IMG/VR virus record: IMGVR_UViG_3300037041_000747
Span: 1 to 28,695 of that record
DNA from: a virus
DNA: 28,695 nt
Reading direction: 5' to 3' (one strand)
The stretch's first letter is position 1. Every line of letters begins with the position of its first letter. The notes beneath the pieces were generated by a model. That model made no database searches and was not told where the DNA came from. It saw only the letters and a list, made by a program, of their open reading frames with translations. Shown in pieces: positions 1 to 6,062 of this stretch. Position numbers and translations under genes: made by a program.

Positions 1-9
1 TATTTCTTG

Positions 10-285
10 TTAATTTTCTTTTAAGTAATCTTCCAGTGTCAAATCAGTTAAATAAAGATGGCGTTCAGGTCGTTTAAGTTCTAAATTATAAGTGCGAATT
101 CTTTTTACTAAACCAGAGTTTTCTAAGTTAGCAATATGAAATGACAGTGTTATCTTATTACTGATACTTAGTTTTTCTTGCATTGCTTCATTTGATAGTG
201 AACAGAATCCTTTTTCTTCGGCTTCTGACAAAATAAGAGAGAAGATTCTTTTGGTTGTTTGATTAAAATGTGGTTTCTTGTACAT
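10..285 (-). CDS. winged-helix DNA-binding regulator
   Basis: A 91-residue protein that looks like a single winged helix-turn-helix domain. Residues 8-27 form a first helix, about 30-60 contain the helix-turn-helix (LSNEAMQEKLSI, then FHIANLENSGLVKRI resembling a recognition helix), and 61-80 look like the wing strands before a short acidic tail. The pattern of an amphipathic helix followed by LENSGLVKR is common in MarR-like and replication-initiator-like winged helices. It probably acts as a small repressor or activator of phage genes. ATG at 283-285 follows an A-rich leader, and a TATATA-rich promoter candidate lies about 20-40 bases upstream. The gene sits outside the putative circular unit that starts at 452, so whether it belongs to the same molecule is unclear. 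The fold is fairly sure; the target is unknown. Confidence 0.6.
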   Translation of the reverse strand: MYKKPHFNQTTKRIFSLILSEAEEKGFCSLSNEAMQEKLSISNKITLSFHIANLENSGLVKRIRTYNLELKRPERHLYLTDLTLEDYLKEN

Positions 286-451
286 AGTTGTGTGTTGTTT
301 TTATTTGTTATATAGTATATATGGCGGCACATAGTTAAAATAGGCCCTTTTTGAGAATTATTTAGAAAAAATGTTATAAATCCTTTCAATAGTTCCATCC
401 CTAAGTATTGACGTACTCTATAGTATTCCGTAAAGCATTGGCTAGCTCACT
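286..451. other. intergenic region unique to the window's left end
   Basis: This holds the leader and candidate promoter of the leftward regulator and then about 125 bases with no convincing gene. The six-frame reading frame at 168-398 has no leader and overlaps the regulator in another frame. The sequence does not match the region preceding the second copy of the direct repeat (28053-28503), which matters for judging whether the window is circular. Confidence 0.5.
305..323 (-). promoter_or_regulatory. candidate promoter, TATATA-rich core
   Basis: Read leftward this gives a CATATATACTATATAAC core about 20-40 bases before the regulator start. Related cores (ATATATAGACTATAC or similar) occur at 554-574 and 28172-28190, and a looser one at 26189-26205. 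Sharing between otherwise unrelated upstream regions is the evidence; no start site is known. Confidence 0.35.
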
Positions 452-461
452 ACTAGAGACT

Positions 462-494
462 AAAAAACCGGAAGCGAATCAGACTTCCGGTTTA
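462..494 (-). terminator. intrinsic terminator
   Basis: Perfect 10-bp stem (465-474 with 484-493, AAACCGGAAG / CTTCCGGTTT) and a 9-base loop. Read leftward it is followed by a run of six T. It can end transcripts of the 577-1053 gene or of the candidate promoter at 554-574. Confidence 0.8.
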
Positions 495-553
495 ACCACA
501 ATAAAAATTCAAATGAAAAACATTTATAAACAAACTCATGAAAGCAACAATTG

Positions 554-574
554 TTTTGTATAGTCTATATATGG
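554..574 (-). promoter_or_regulatory. candidate promoter downstream of the 577-1053 gene
   Basis: Contains TGTATAGTCTATATAT, a string also present upstream of the primase-like gene at 28172-28189. Read leftward it is CATATATAGACTATACA. It lies just past the stop codon of the 577-1053 gene and only about 60 bases before the terminator at 462-494, so it could drive a very short transcript. Confidence 0.35.
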
Positions 575-576
575 AC

Positions 577-1053
577 TTAGCCAGCAATAATCTTTTCCCA
601 CTCCCTCCATTCCATTTCTACTAACATTTGGTGTCCACTTTTAAGTGTTACCCAGACACCACAACCATCTCCAATACATCTAGCCCAACTAGCTTGAATA
701 GAACTCAAGTCTAGCGACATTTGGTGACATGAATAGGTATTCATGTCGCTTGAAAAAAAGAGTACGCTAGTCTTGAGTTCTTTTGTACGACGAATTACGG
801 GCATTCCTATTGGTCTGCCCCGTTTACACCACTTTGTTTTCCATTCCTTTTCACTACCCCTAACTCGTATAGTATCTCCTTCAGCAAAAGTAATCTGGAC
901 AATTGGTTCGCCTTCATAAAGACCATTGTATTTAATATCTACTATTTTAGCAAGGTCTAACTGACACTCGAAGAATATTAGTCGGTCATTTGGGTAGTCA
1001 ACAACAAGTTTTTCACAATTTGTCGGATATTTGTAACCTAATAAATTTTCCAT
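577..1053 (-). CDS. unknown protein with internal duplication
   Basis: A 158-residue protein of unknown function. It seems to be built from two related halves. Residues about 24-73 (LIFFECQLDLAKI, then VQITFAEGDTIRVRG, then EKEW) parallel residues about 97-155 (VLFF, then HQMSLDLSSI, then VWVTLKSGHQMLVEME, then REWEKI). Each half looks like a small all-beta unit ending in a tryptophan-containing helix. There is no signal peptide or membrane segment. ATG at 1051-1053 follows a run of nine A. A terminator at 462-494 lies downstream. The C-terminal end is duplicated in the direct repeat at the right end of the window. It is a real gene by length, leader and neighbours, but no family was recognised. 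Confidence 0.6.
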   Translation of the reverse strand: MENLLGYKYPTNCEKLVVDYPNDRLIFFECQLDLAKIVDIKYNGLYEGEPIVQITFAEGDTIRVRGSEKEWKTKWCKRGRPIGMPVIRRTKELKTSVLFFSSDMNTYSCHQMSLDLSSIQASWARCIGDGCGVWVTLKSGHQMLVEMEWREWEKIIAG

Positions 1054-1086
1054 ACCATTTCAGTGTTTTTTTTTAATATTAACCTT

Positions 1087-1099
1087 GTTTAACTAAGTT
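1087..1099. promoter_or_regulatory. GTTnAAC-type inverted-repeat motif
   Basis: GTTTAACTAAGTT, a member of the motif family also at 9236-9252, 20862-20874, 25394-25406 and 28261-28273. It sits about 33 bases upstream of the 577-1053 gene start, in its leader. Confidence 0.35.
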
Positions 1100-1101
1100 A
1101 T

Positions 1102-1151
1102 AAAAAGGACACCAGCATTTACTAGTTCAAGTCTAGTGAATAGTGGTGCCC
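1102..1151 (-). terminator. intrinsic terminator of the 1202-1540 gene
   Basis: Long two-part hairpin. Outer arms GGACACCA (1106-1113) and TGGTGCC (1144-1150) enclose inner arms ACTAG (about 1121-1125) and CTAGT (about 1133-1137). Read leftward the stem is followed by TTTTTA. It lies between the stop of the 1202-1540 gene and the start of the next gene. Confidence 0.7.
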
Positions 1152-1201
1152 AAGTTGTGTATTATATCGTCTTACAGTTTATACTTGCTTAAGCCTCAAG
1201 T

Positions 1202-1540
1202 TTAAGCTATAGCTTTTAATGGATTCCAAAGGATAACCGAGTCACGGCCTGGACGAGTTACAATATCATTAATTATCTGAATCTCAAACAGCTGTTGTGC
1301 TCCAATGAAGCCTCCGTCAATCAAAGTGTTTAAGTCTTTTACAACAGCACTTGGATGATTTTTTGCCATAAGTCCAAGGTCATTAAAGCTAACAACTATA
1401 AGGTCAACTCCAGTAGTAATACGGACAATTGCAGCATAAAGTGGAATAAGATATTCTGGTAATCCAGTAGGAAGTTCTGGGATTGGTAACTCCTGAGCAC
1501 TAGGTGTGTCATGAGTAATCATAGAAGGTGGGTTTGTCAT
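1202..1540 (-). CDS. unknown 112-residue protein
   Basis: A small protein with a proline-rich N-terminus (residues 1-30, PIPELPTGLPEY) and a hydrophobic middle (YLIPLYAAIVRITTGVDLIVV, about 30-50) that may be one membrane-associated or buried helix. The rest is mixed. No family was recognised. Its start is preceded by one of three copies of a hairpin-plus-TATATAAATAAAACC leader shared with the portal gene and the plus-strand 7146 gene, so it may be expressed with structural genes. A terminator lies just downstream at 1102-1151. It follows the holin-like gene, a place where lysis genes often sit, but nothing in the sequence shows an enzyme. Confidence 0.5.
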   Translation of the reverse strand: MTNPPSMITHDTPSAQELPIPELPTGLPEYLIPLYAAIVRITTGVDLIVVSFNDLGLMAKNHPSAVVKDLNTLIDGGFIGAQQLFEIQIINDIVTRPGRDSVILWNPLKAIA

Positions 1541-1543
1541 AAT

Positions 1544-1577
1544 AGTTTTGGTTTTATTTATATATCCACTTCGTGGA
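1544..1577 (-). promoter_or_regulatory. hairpin leader element, copy 1
   Basis: Read leftward: TCCACGAAGTGGA (1565-1577), then TATATAAATAAAACC, then the ATG at 1540. The 24-base spacing from hairpin to ATG nearly matches the copies before the portal gene (23) and the 7146 gene (22). It could be an operator, a promoter or a translation-leader hairpin. Confidence 0.55.
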
Positions 1578-1605
1578 ATCGTCTTATAGACGTATATGGC
1601 TAGAG

Positions 1606-1645
1606 CTAAAAATGCCCAAGAACTCGTTTGAGCTCAAGGGCATTA
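1606..1645 (-). terminator. intrinsic terminator of the holin-like gene
   Basis: Arms AATGCCC (1611-1617) and GGGCATT (1638-1644), extended inward by CTC/GAG pairing with a few mismatches. Read leftward it is followed by TTTTTAG. It lies directly downstream of the 1665-2237 gene. Confidence 0.7.
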
Positions 1646-1664
1646 TATCTTTACTTAAATTGTG

Positions 1665-2237
1665 TTAATCTTTCTTTCCTGGATTTATGCTTTCGAAGGT
1701 TTTCTTTACTTTTTTAGTAGTTTTAACCAAGTCTAAAAAATATTGGAAGAATGATTTTCCAGTAATCTTCTCAAATGTTTCATCTATAGACAGTATTTCA
1801 ATGTAGCATAAGACAAATGCAGCAGCTTTAGTCAATAGGTATTCAAAGTGAAACACCAAATTAACCATTTCATTCAAGATGGCATAGTCCAGGAAGAAAA
1901 GTACTACAACAATCATTTGGTATACGAGCATTTTAGGCACTAAGCCCATTCTCATCTTACGACTAGTCCATGTTGCTTTGTCGATATCTTCTGCACTTAA
2001 AGTTTCACCTTTAGCTACTTTAATTTTATTTCTTTTCTTATAAAGTGCTACTCTAACTCTTGCTAAAGCAGTGTCCAATAAGATAAATCCACCTACTGCT
2101 AAGAGCACAAATTGAATAGGCTGGAAGAAGAGCGCAATAGTAACCAGTGCGGGCTTAATTACTAGTGCCATTTTTAGTAGCACTTCCTTGGTGTGTAACA
2201 ATAAGTGATTCATTTTTATAAATAAGTTATTTGTCAT
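1665..2237 (-). CDS. putative phage holin
   Basis: A 190-residue membrane protein. Hydrophobic segments appear at about residues 23-42, 44-58, 103-121 and 133-150, with a basic loop (KKRNKIKVAKGE) between the second and third and a lysine-rich tail. The LLDTALARV stretch after the second segment and the EILSIDETFEKITGKS stretch after the last resemble the D..TG and E..SI.EN..K.G signatures of the Phage_holin_4-type family, which is longer than minimal holins. It would form lesions in the inner membrane at lysis. It lies directly downstream of the head genes and ends in its own terminator. The usual partner endolysin was not found beside it. Membrane nature is clear; the holin call is by pattern and context. 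Confidence 0.6.
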   Translation of the reverse strand: MTNNLFIKMNHLLLHTKEVLLKMALVIKPALVTIALFFQPIQFVLLAVGGFILLDTALARVRVALYKKRNKIKVAKGETLSAEDIDKATWTSRKMRMGLVPKMLVYQMIVVVLFFLDYAILNEMVNLVFHFEYLLTKAAAFVLCYIEILSIDETFEKITGKSFFQYFLDLVKTTKKVKKTFESINPGKKD

Positions 2238-2257
2238 ATTATCTCAACTGGATTTAG

Positions 2258-2779
2258 TTAGATAAAAATTATGTCACTGCCATAAGTATTTGAGCCTCCG
2301 CAATCTTGGCAACGTGCTAATGAATCAGTGTTTAAAACATTAGTCAATGCTGGAAAGAGTGCTCGGTTGGTAGATAAACTCAAGTACTTAAGTAATCTAC
2401 CTTCTAAATTTTCCGCTATTTGCCTGAAATGGTGCTGCATAGTAGAAACCGTTCTAGCGTCAGCTGGTTGTGTAAAGTCACCAGACTGTGTAACCATACC
2501 CTTATTACGGATTTGATAACTAGTGGCGAATACTGCTTCAGCACACGCTCTCCACGCTACTGCATCCTTAATGTAGTCTTCTACTAGTGTAATTTCATCA
2601 CCACTTAGGGTTTGAGCATTGTACTTTACTAGAAGGTCATTATAAAAGTAAGTACCAAGTATTGACCGGACATAACTATCAGCGGCAACTTTAATAAAAG
2701 GAGCTAATACTACATCATCTACTGACTCACCGACAGCAGTAATGTTCTTCAAATATAGCGGCGTTAAAAAATAATTCAT
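2258..2779 (-). CDS. head-tail connector/adaptor-like protein
   Basis: A 173-residue, mostly helical protein that starts 8 bases after the portal gene stop. The pattern (N-terminal YFLTPLYLKN, then IKVAADSYVRSILGTYFYNDLL, YIKDAVAWRACAEAV, and late NLEGRLLKYL) resembles the head-completion/adaptor proteins (gp6-like, DUF6712-like) found beside portal genes in Bacteroidota phages. It would sit on the portal ring and join head to tail. The C-terminus has a CQDCGG motif that could bind metal or form a disulfide. The family call rests on overall pattern and position, not on a diagnostic residue. Confidence 0.5.
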   Translation of the reverse strand: MNYFLTPLYLKNITAVGESVDDVVLAPFIKVAADSYVRSILGTYFYNDLLVKYNAQTLSGDEITLVEDYIKDAVAWRACAEAVFATSYQIRNKGMVTQSGDFTQPADARTVSTMQHHFRQIAENLEGRLLKYLSLSTNRALFPALTNVLNTDSLARCQDCGGSNTYGSDIIFI

Positions 2780-2787
2780 TATTTTAG

Positions 2788-3963
2788 TTATATTTTTGTA
2801 GTTTTATCGACTATTTCACCATCAATGATCTGAAAATTATTAAACTTTATACCAGTTTCCACGCCAGCACAGAATAACAATGACTTAATAAAATCTTCGA
2901 CCTGAGTTCTGGTAGGAATAACTACTGACTTCTCATAAATACCATAAGACATTTGAAGTTCCGAAGCATTTCCCAAACTTCCGGCCACTTTTAAACCCAT
3001 TAAGCTTGGATTTATGCCCCAAGCAAAACATATTTGCTCCTTGCATTCACGGCCAGCATTAACAAATAAACTTTCATTGTTATTAGCACTAATCTGACCA
3101 AACTCAGGAACATCATCTTTGCCATTTCCACTTAAAACCAATACTCTACCAGCATTTCCTGCTCCTTGGTTTTCTGTAATTCCAGCTTTGAATTTTTCTA
3201 CTTCGTCTAGTGATTGAAACTCTTTAGGTCGTCTAATTACTATACTTGGAAAAATACTATTCTGCATATTAGACTTTTGGAAAAAAGCAATATCAGAGTC
3301 TAGTGCTGCCCAGTTTAAGATACTATTGTAAGCTGGTATTGGATAAACGTCTTGGCCAGGAGTTTCGTCTTGGTAAACAAACAGTGATTCCTTTTCAGCA
3401 CTGTTTGGATAACACTTCTTATATGTTTTAAGTGCTGTAACACCACCACGCCAATCATTTGACCAATAAAATGTTTCTAAATCAGCACTGTTACGGACAT
3501 AAGATGGGTCTACCCTAGTTAAAGAAGTTCGATTTGGGTGCTTAGTAACTAAAACCGTTACTCTTCGGTGCATTAACCAGTCTCTAGTTAATAGTCTAAT
3601 TAGTTTATTTAGGTTATTAGCTTTATCGAAAGTAAACAAGTCAATCTTTTCTCGAGTATTCTTCTTAGTATCCCATTCCCAACCACCACCAACAATTGAG
3701 TTAGTGATAAACTCTATAATAGCACCATGAAGTGGTGACTGGAAATAAAGTTGTGTTAGTATCTGTGGATAATCGTTAGCAGCACCAAAGTTCACCCAGT
3801 TACCATTACTGTAACGGTTTTGGATATAAGGCTGTGATAGATTGCCCTTTGGTAAAGTAATAAAAGGAGAAGAAAAAGCCATTGGAAGAGCATCTGCTAC
3901 AGGCGGCATTACTACTGCTTGTTTAGATTTTGCTGCTCCAAATTGGAATCCAAATATTTTCAT
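2788..3963 (-). CDS. phage portal protein
   Basis: A 391-residue protein. The N-terminal third carries WVNFGAANDYPQILTQLYF, then SPLHGAIIEFITNSIVGGGW (about residues 57-94), the usual signature of Bacteroidota phage portal proteins. A helical crown or wing region follows, with CKEQICFAWGINPSLMGL and QMSYGIYEKSVV (about 308-350) corresponding to the conserved portal core helices. The dodecameric portal would occupy one capsid vertex and dock the terminase. ATG at 3961-3963 follows copy 2 of the shared hairpin leader. The portal is transcribed after the capsid and protease genes and far from the terminase genes, the reverse of the common order. Confidence 0.8.
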   Translation of the reverse strand: MKIFGFQFGAAKSKQAVVMPPVADALPMAFSSPFITLPKGNLSQPYIQNRYSNGNWVNFGAANDYPQILTQLYFQSPLHGAIIEFITNSIVGGGWEWDTKKNTREKIDLFTFDKANNLNKLIRLLTRDWLMHRRVTVLVTKHPNRTSLTRVDPSYVRNSADLETFYWSNDWRGGVTALKTYKKCYPNSAEKESLFVYQDETPGQDVYPIPAYNSILNWAALDSDIAFFQKSNMQNSIFPSIVIRRPKEFQSLDEVEKFKAGITENQGAGNAGRVLVLSGNGKDDVPEFGQISANNNESLFVNAGRECKEQICFAWGINPSLMGLKVAGSLGNASELQMSYGIYEKSVVIPTRTQVEDFIKSLLFCAGVETGIKFNNFQIIDGEIVDKTTKI

Positions 3964-3965
3964 AA

Positions 3966-3999
3966 TTGTTTGGTTTTATTTATATATCCACTTTGTGGA
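3966..3999 (-). promoter_or_regulatory. hairpin leader element, copy 2
   Basis: Read leftward: TCCACAAAGTGGA (3987-3999), then TATATAAATAAAACC, then the portal ATG 23 bases from the hairpin. The loop is AAA here instead of GAA, while the stem bases are kept, which favours a real structured or dyad site. Confidence 0.55.
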
Positions 4000-4016
4000 A
4001 TATTCTAATATAAGGA

Positions 4017-4451
4017 CTAGTCGTAAAGTCTAGATGAAACCAGACCGTCTACAGCACCATCATAAAGAGTATCTAAAAAAGTATTTGTTCCAGTAACAGT
4101 CATTGTGCCACGCCAGATAGGGTCACTACCTGTAAAAGCGGTCATGTTAGCCCAGTTAATAGCAGCAGTTCCAGCATAGACGTTATATTGCCATTCACCC
4201 GGTGTTAAGTTAACTGCTACACCAGCAGTGGCACCAGTTGAACCAGTACTACCAGTTGAACTCTCCACTAGTGTAAATTGTATGCTACGACAAGTAGCGG
4301 TTCCTCCAGTTCCAGCAAACCACCACCGATTTGGATAAATAGTAGTGTTTTCCGGAATAAATTGGAACAAGTATTGGTCATAAGTGCTCGTGGTAAGCCC
4401 AAATAACTCCACCGTAAGCTGATTTGATGTATTTTTGTTTATCCAGAGCAT
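4017..4451 (-). CDS. beta-rich structural protein
   Basis: A 144-residue protein, probably all beta. It shows the pattern QLTVELFGL, then YLFQFIPENTTIYPN, then SIQFTLVES, a TGSTGSTGA linker (about residues 68-78), then NLTPGEWQYNVYAG. This arrangement (YLFxF, a short polar segment, RxxxFxLxE, then L.PG.W.Y.VY) occurs in small structural proteins of Bacteroidota siphophages, where the role is often head or tail decoration. It lies between the tail-tube-like and portal genes. The terminator hairpin of the preceding gene ends only 15 bases before its ATG, so it either has its own promoter inside that region or depends on readthrough. Confidence 0.45.
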   Translation of the reverse strand: MLWINKNTSNQLTVELFGLTTSTYDQYLFQFIPENTTIYPNRWWFAGTGGTATCRSIQFTLVESSTGSTGSTGATAGVAVNLTPGEWQYNVYAGTAAINWANMTAFTGSDPIWRGTMTVTGTNTFLDTLYDGAVDGLVSSRLYD

Positions 4452-4460
4452 AGTTGAGTC

Positions 4461-4494
4461 TAAAAAGGCAGTACAGAAGTCTTCCGCACTGCCC
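4461..4494 (-). terminator. intrinsic terminator of the 4527-5075 gene
   Basis: GGCAGT (4467-4472) pairs with ACTGCC (4488-4493), plus a wobble and one further pair. Read leftward it ends in TTTTTA. It falls between two genes of the head/tail module. Confidence 0.65.
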
Positions 4495-4526
4495 AGTGTT
4501 TTATTTTTAGTTTTTTGCCTTAAATA

Positions 4527-5075
4527 TTAGACAAAAGTACCAGTTGAAATCAAACTAGCGGCACCTGAAGCACCAACAACACCTGCTAAGTAAATGTTTT
4601 CAGCAGTTAAAGTTACAGTATATTTTGAACCGTCTCCTTTTACTGTTCCAGAACCTTCACCAGTTGCGGTCAGTTGCAAGTCTTCAATCAACCAATATGT
4701 GTCATTAGCATCTTTAATAAGGGCACCTAACTTACGCTGGCCTTCTCCCATCAAGTGGATAGAAGCACTCTTTGCAGCACTACGTCTGTTGAATACTAGG
4801 TTTACAGTTTGAGTATTATAAGTTGAGCCGTTTTCAAGACTAACTACAGTTTCTTCAGTAAAGTTCGAAGCTTTATCATTGAAAATATATGCAATTGGTG
4901 GATTAGAGCCAGTTGTACCAGCAGTAATATCGTACGCAGTCCATGTAAAAGTTGTAGTACTGAACGTTGAAGCAGCAGCTACATTATCGTCCATATCCCA
5001 CAAATATAACTCAGATATACCACCAGCATTATTTCCACAAGTTCCACTGATAGTGGTCAAAGTGTTACAAGCCAT
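4527..5075 (-). CDS. putative major tail tube protein
   Basis: A 182-residue protein with an N-terminus ACNTLTTISGTCGNNAGGI followed by SELYLWDMDD. The pattern C..L..I...C..N.GG....Y is shared by tail-tube-like proteins of Bacteroidota siphophages. The rest is strand-rich, with a conserved-looking middle (RKLGALIKDANDTYWLIED, about residues 115-133) and a glycine/alanine-rich end. It would polymerise into the tail tube around the tape measure. The gene has its own A-rich leader after the capsid gene terminator and its own terminator, consistent with a highly expressed single-gene transcript. A capsid decoration protein is the main alternative. Confidence 0.5.
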   Translation of the reverse strand: MACNTLTTISGTCGNNAGGISELYLWDMDDNVAAASTFSTTTFTWTAYDITAGTTGSNPPIAYIFNDKASNFTEETVVSLENGSTYNTQTVNLVFNRRSAAKSASIHLMGEGQRKLGALIKDANDTYWLIEDLQLTATGEGSGTVKGDGSKYTVTLTAENIYLAGVVGASGAASLISTGTFV

Positions 5076-5096
5076 TTTTATTTAGTTTTATTTTAT

Positions 5097-5127
5097 AAAA
5101 AGAAGGGGCACGTTAAGCACCCCTTTA
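5097..5127 (-). terminator. intrinsic terminator of the capsid gene
   Basis: AAGGGG arm (read leftward) pairs with CCCCTT over a 9-bp stem containing two G-T wobbles and a 5-base loop, followed by CTTTTTAT. It lies 10-35 bases past the capsid stop codon. Confidence 0.7.
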
Positions 5128-5138
5128 TTCAGTTTTTA

Positions 5139-6056
5139 TTAAGCGTAGTAAACAATCTGTGCTGGGTTAACAAAGTTAAATCCAACTTTCAAGTTTGCAG
5201 CAGTTCGAATCTTAGATTCAGCAGTTGTCTTTCTCATGTTTACGGCCTCAAGTTGTTCAGCATCTTCCATCAAGTCAAAGGCATAAATCAAGTTATCCTT
5301 AATTGTCAATACCATTTTACCAGTTGTCATACCTTCTTGTGGAACAACAGTGATACCAAGGAATGTCAAAGGCATAGCAGCAGTGATATAAGCTTGAGTG
5401 TTACCAGAAGCAGCAGCCAACATATAAGAAGCAGCAATATCAGCAGCAACATAGAAACGAAGGTCCTTAGTTTTGAATTTACAAGCAGCAGGAAGAGCAG
5501 TATAAACCTTAGTCATTTCAGTAATAACATTACCAGCAGTGATACCAGTTGCAGTTACACCTACAGCACTACCAGCAGCAAGTTTCTTTTCTAAACCATC
5601 ACAAAGGTCAAGATAAGTACCACCTGTACCAGATGCATTACCTTTCCAACGAAGAACAGAGATTTCTTCTTGTGCTTTCTTAGCCAATTCGTCCCAGTAG
5701 AAATTCATGAAAGCAGCAGGAGCAACTTCACCGTTTGAACCACGAGCCATTGACAAGCTAAGGAAAGAGCTTTCAATATCAAATTGACATACTTCTTGCT
5801 GGATAGAAAGAGCACAAACGTCAATTGTTTTAGAATCTAAAGTACCAGTGCCAGAAACGAAGTCACAGCTAGATGCTTTAAGAACGTCGTTGAATACAAC
5901 GTTTGAGATTTTAGTACTGTCCTTTACACCCGGAATAACACGGAAGTTGTTAACTACATCTTCAGATATATAACATTTTGAGTAAAATTCAGTTGAGTTT
6001 GGACATAACAACGCATTAGAGTTTACGTTCAAGTCAAATTTTAATTTACGAGCCAT
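5139..6056 (-). CDS. major capsid protein
   Basis: A 305-residue protein with the overall pattern of an HK97-fold capsid subunit. It has a charged N-arm, a long helix-containing middle (EVAPAAFMNFYWDELAKKAQEEISVLRWKG, about residues 110-140, the spine-helix region), a Gly/Ala-rich stretch, and a strand-rich C-terminal half with LRFYVAADIAASYM and FLGITVVPQEGM typical of the A-domain. It begins 6 bases after the protease gene stop and is followed by a terminator. It contains an unusual number of cysteines for a capsid protein (about residues 18, 28, 64, 81, 90, 152, 192). Assignment rests on size, pattern and the adjacent protease/scaffold gene. Confidence 0.75.
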   Translation of the reverse strand: MARKLKFDLNVNSNALLCPNSTEFYSKCYISEDVVNNFRVIPGVKDSTKISNVVFNDVLKASSCDFVSGTGTLDSKTIDVCALSIQQEVCQFDIESSFLSLSMARGSNGEVAPAAFMNFYWDELAKKAQEEISVLRWKGNASGTGGTYLDLCDGLEKKLAAGSAVGVTATGITAGNVITEMTKVYTALPAACKFKTKDLRFYVAADIAASYMLAAASGNTQAYITAAMPLTFLGITVVPQEGMTTGKMVLTIKDNLIYAFDLMEDAEQLEAVNMRKTTAESKIRTAANLKVGFNFVNPAQIVYYA

Positions 6057-6062
6057 TGTCTT

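Larger units (their letters stand above)
452..643. repeat. 192-bp direct repeat, left copy
   Basis: Bases 452-643 recur in the same orientation at 28504-28695, the last base of the window. The two copies differ by two substitutions (T486 to C28539, T493 to A28546) and two one-base homopolymer changes (six versus seven A at 462-467; five versus four A at 516-520). The repeat covers a terminator, a candidate promoter and the 3' end of the 577-1053 gene. It looks like the closing overlap of a circular assembly or a terminal redundancy, but the flanks to the left do not match. Confidence 0.9.

Noticed and set aside
168-398. Minus-strand 76-residue frame overlapping the regulator
   Set aside because: It overlaps the winged-helix gene in another frame, is lysine/asparagine-rich and has no A-rich leader.
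5253-5594. Plus-strand 113-residue frame opposite the capsid gene
   Set aside because: Ser/Thr-rich antisense shadow of the capsid gene, no leader or motif.
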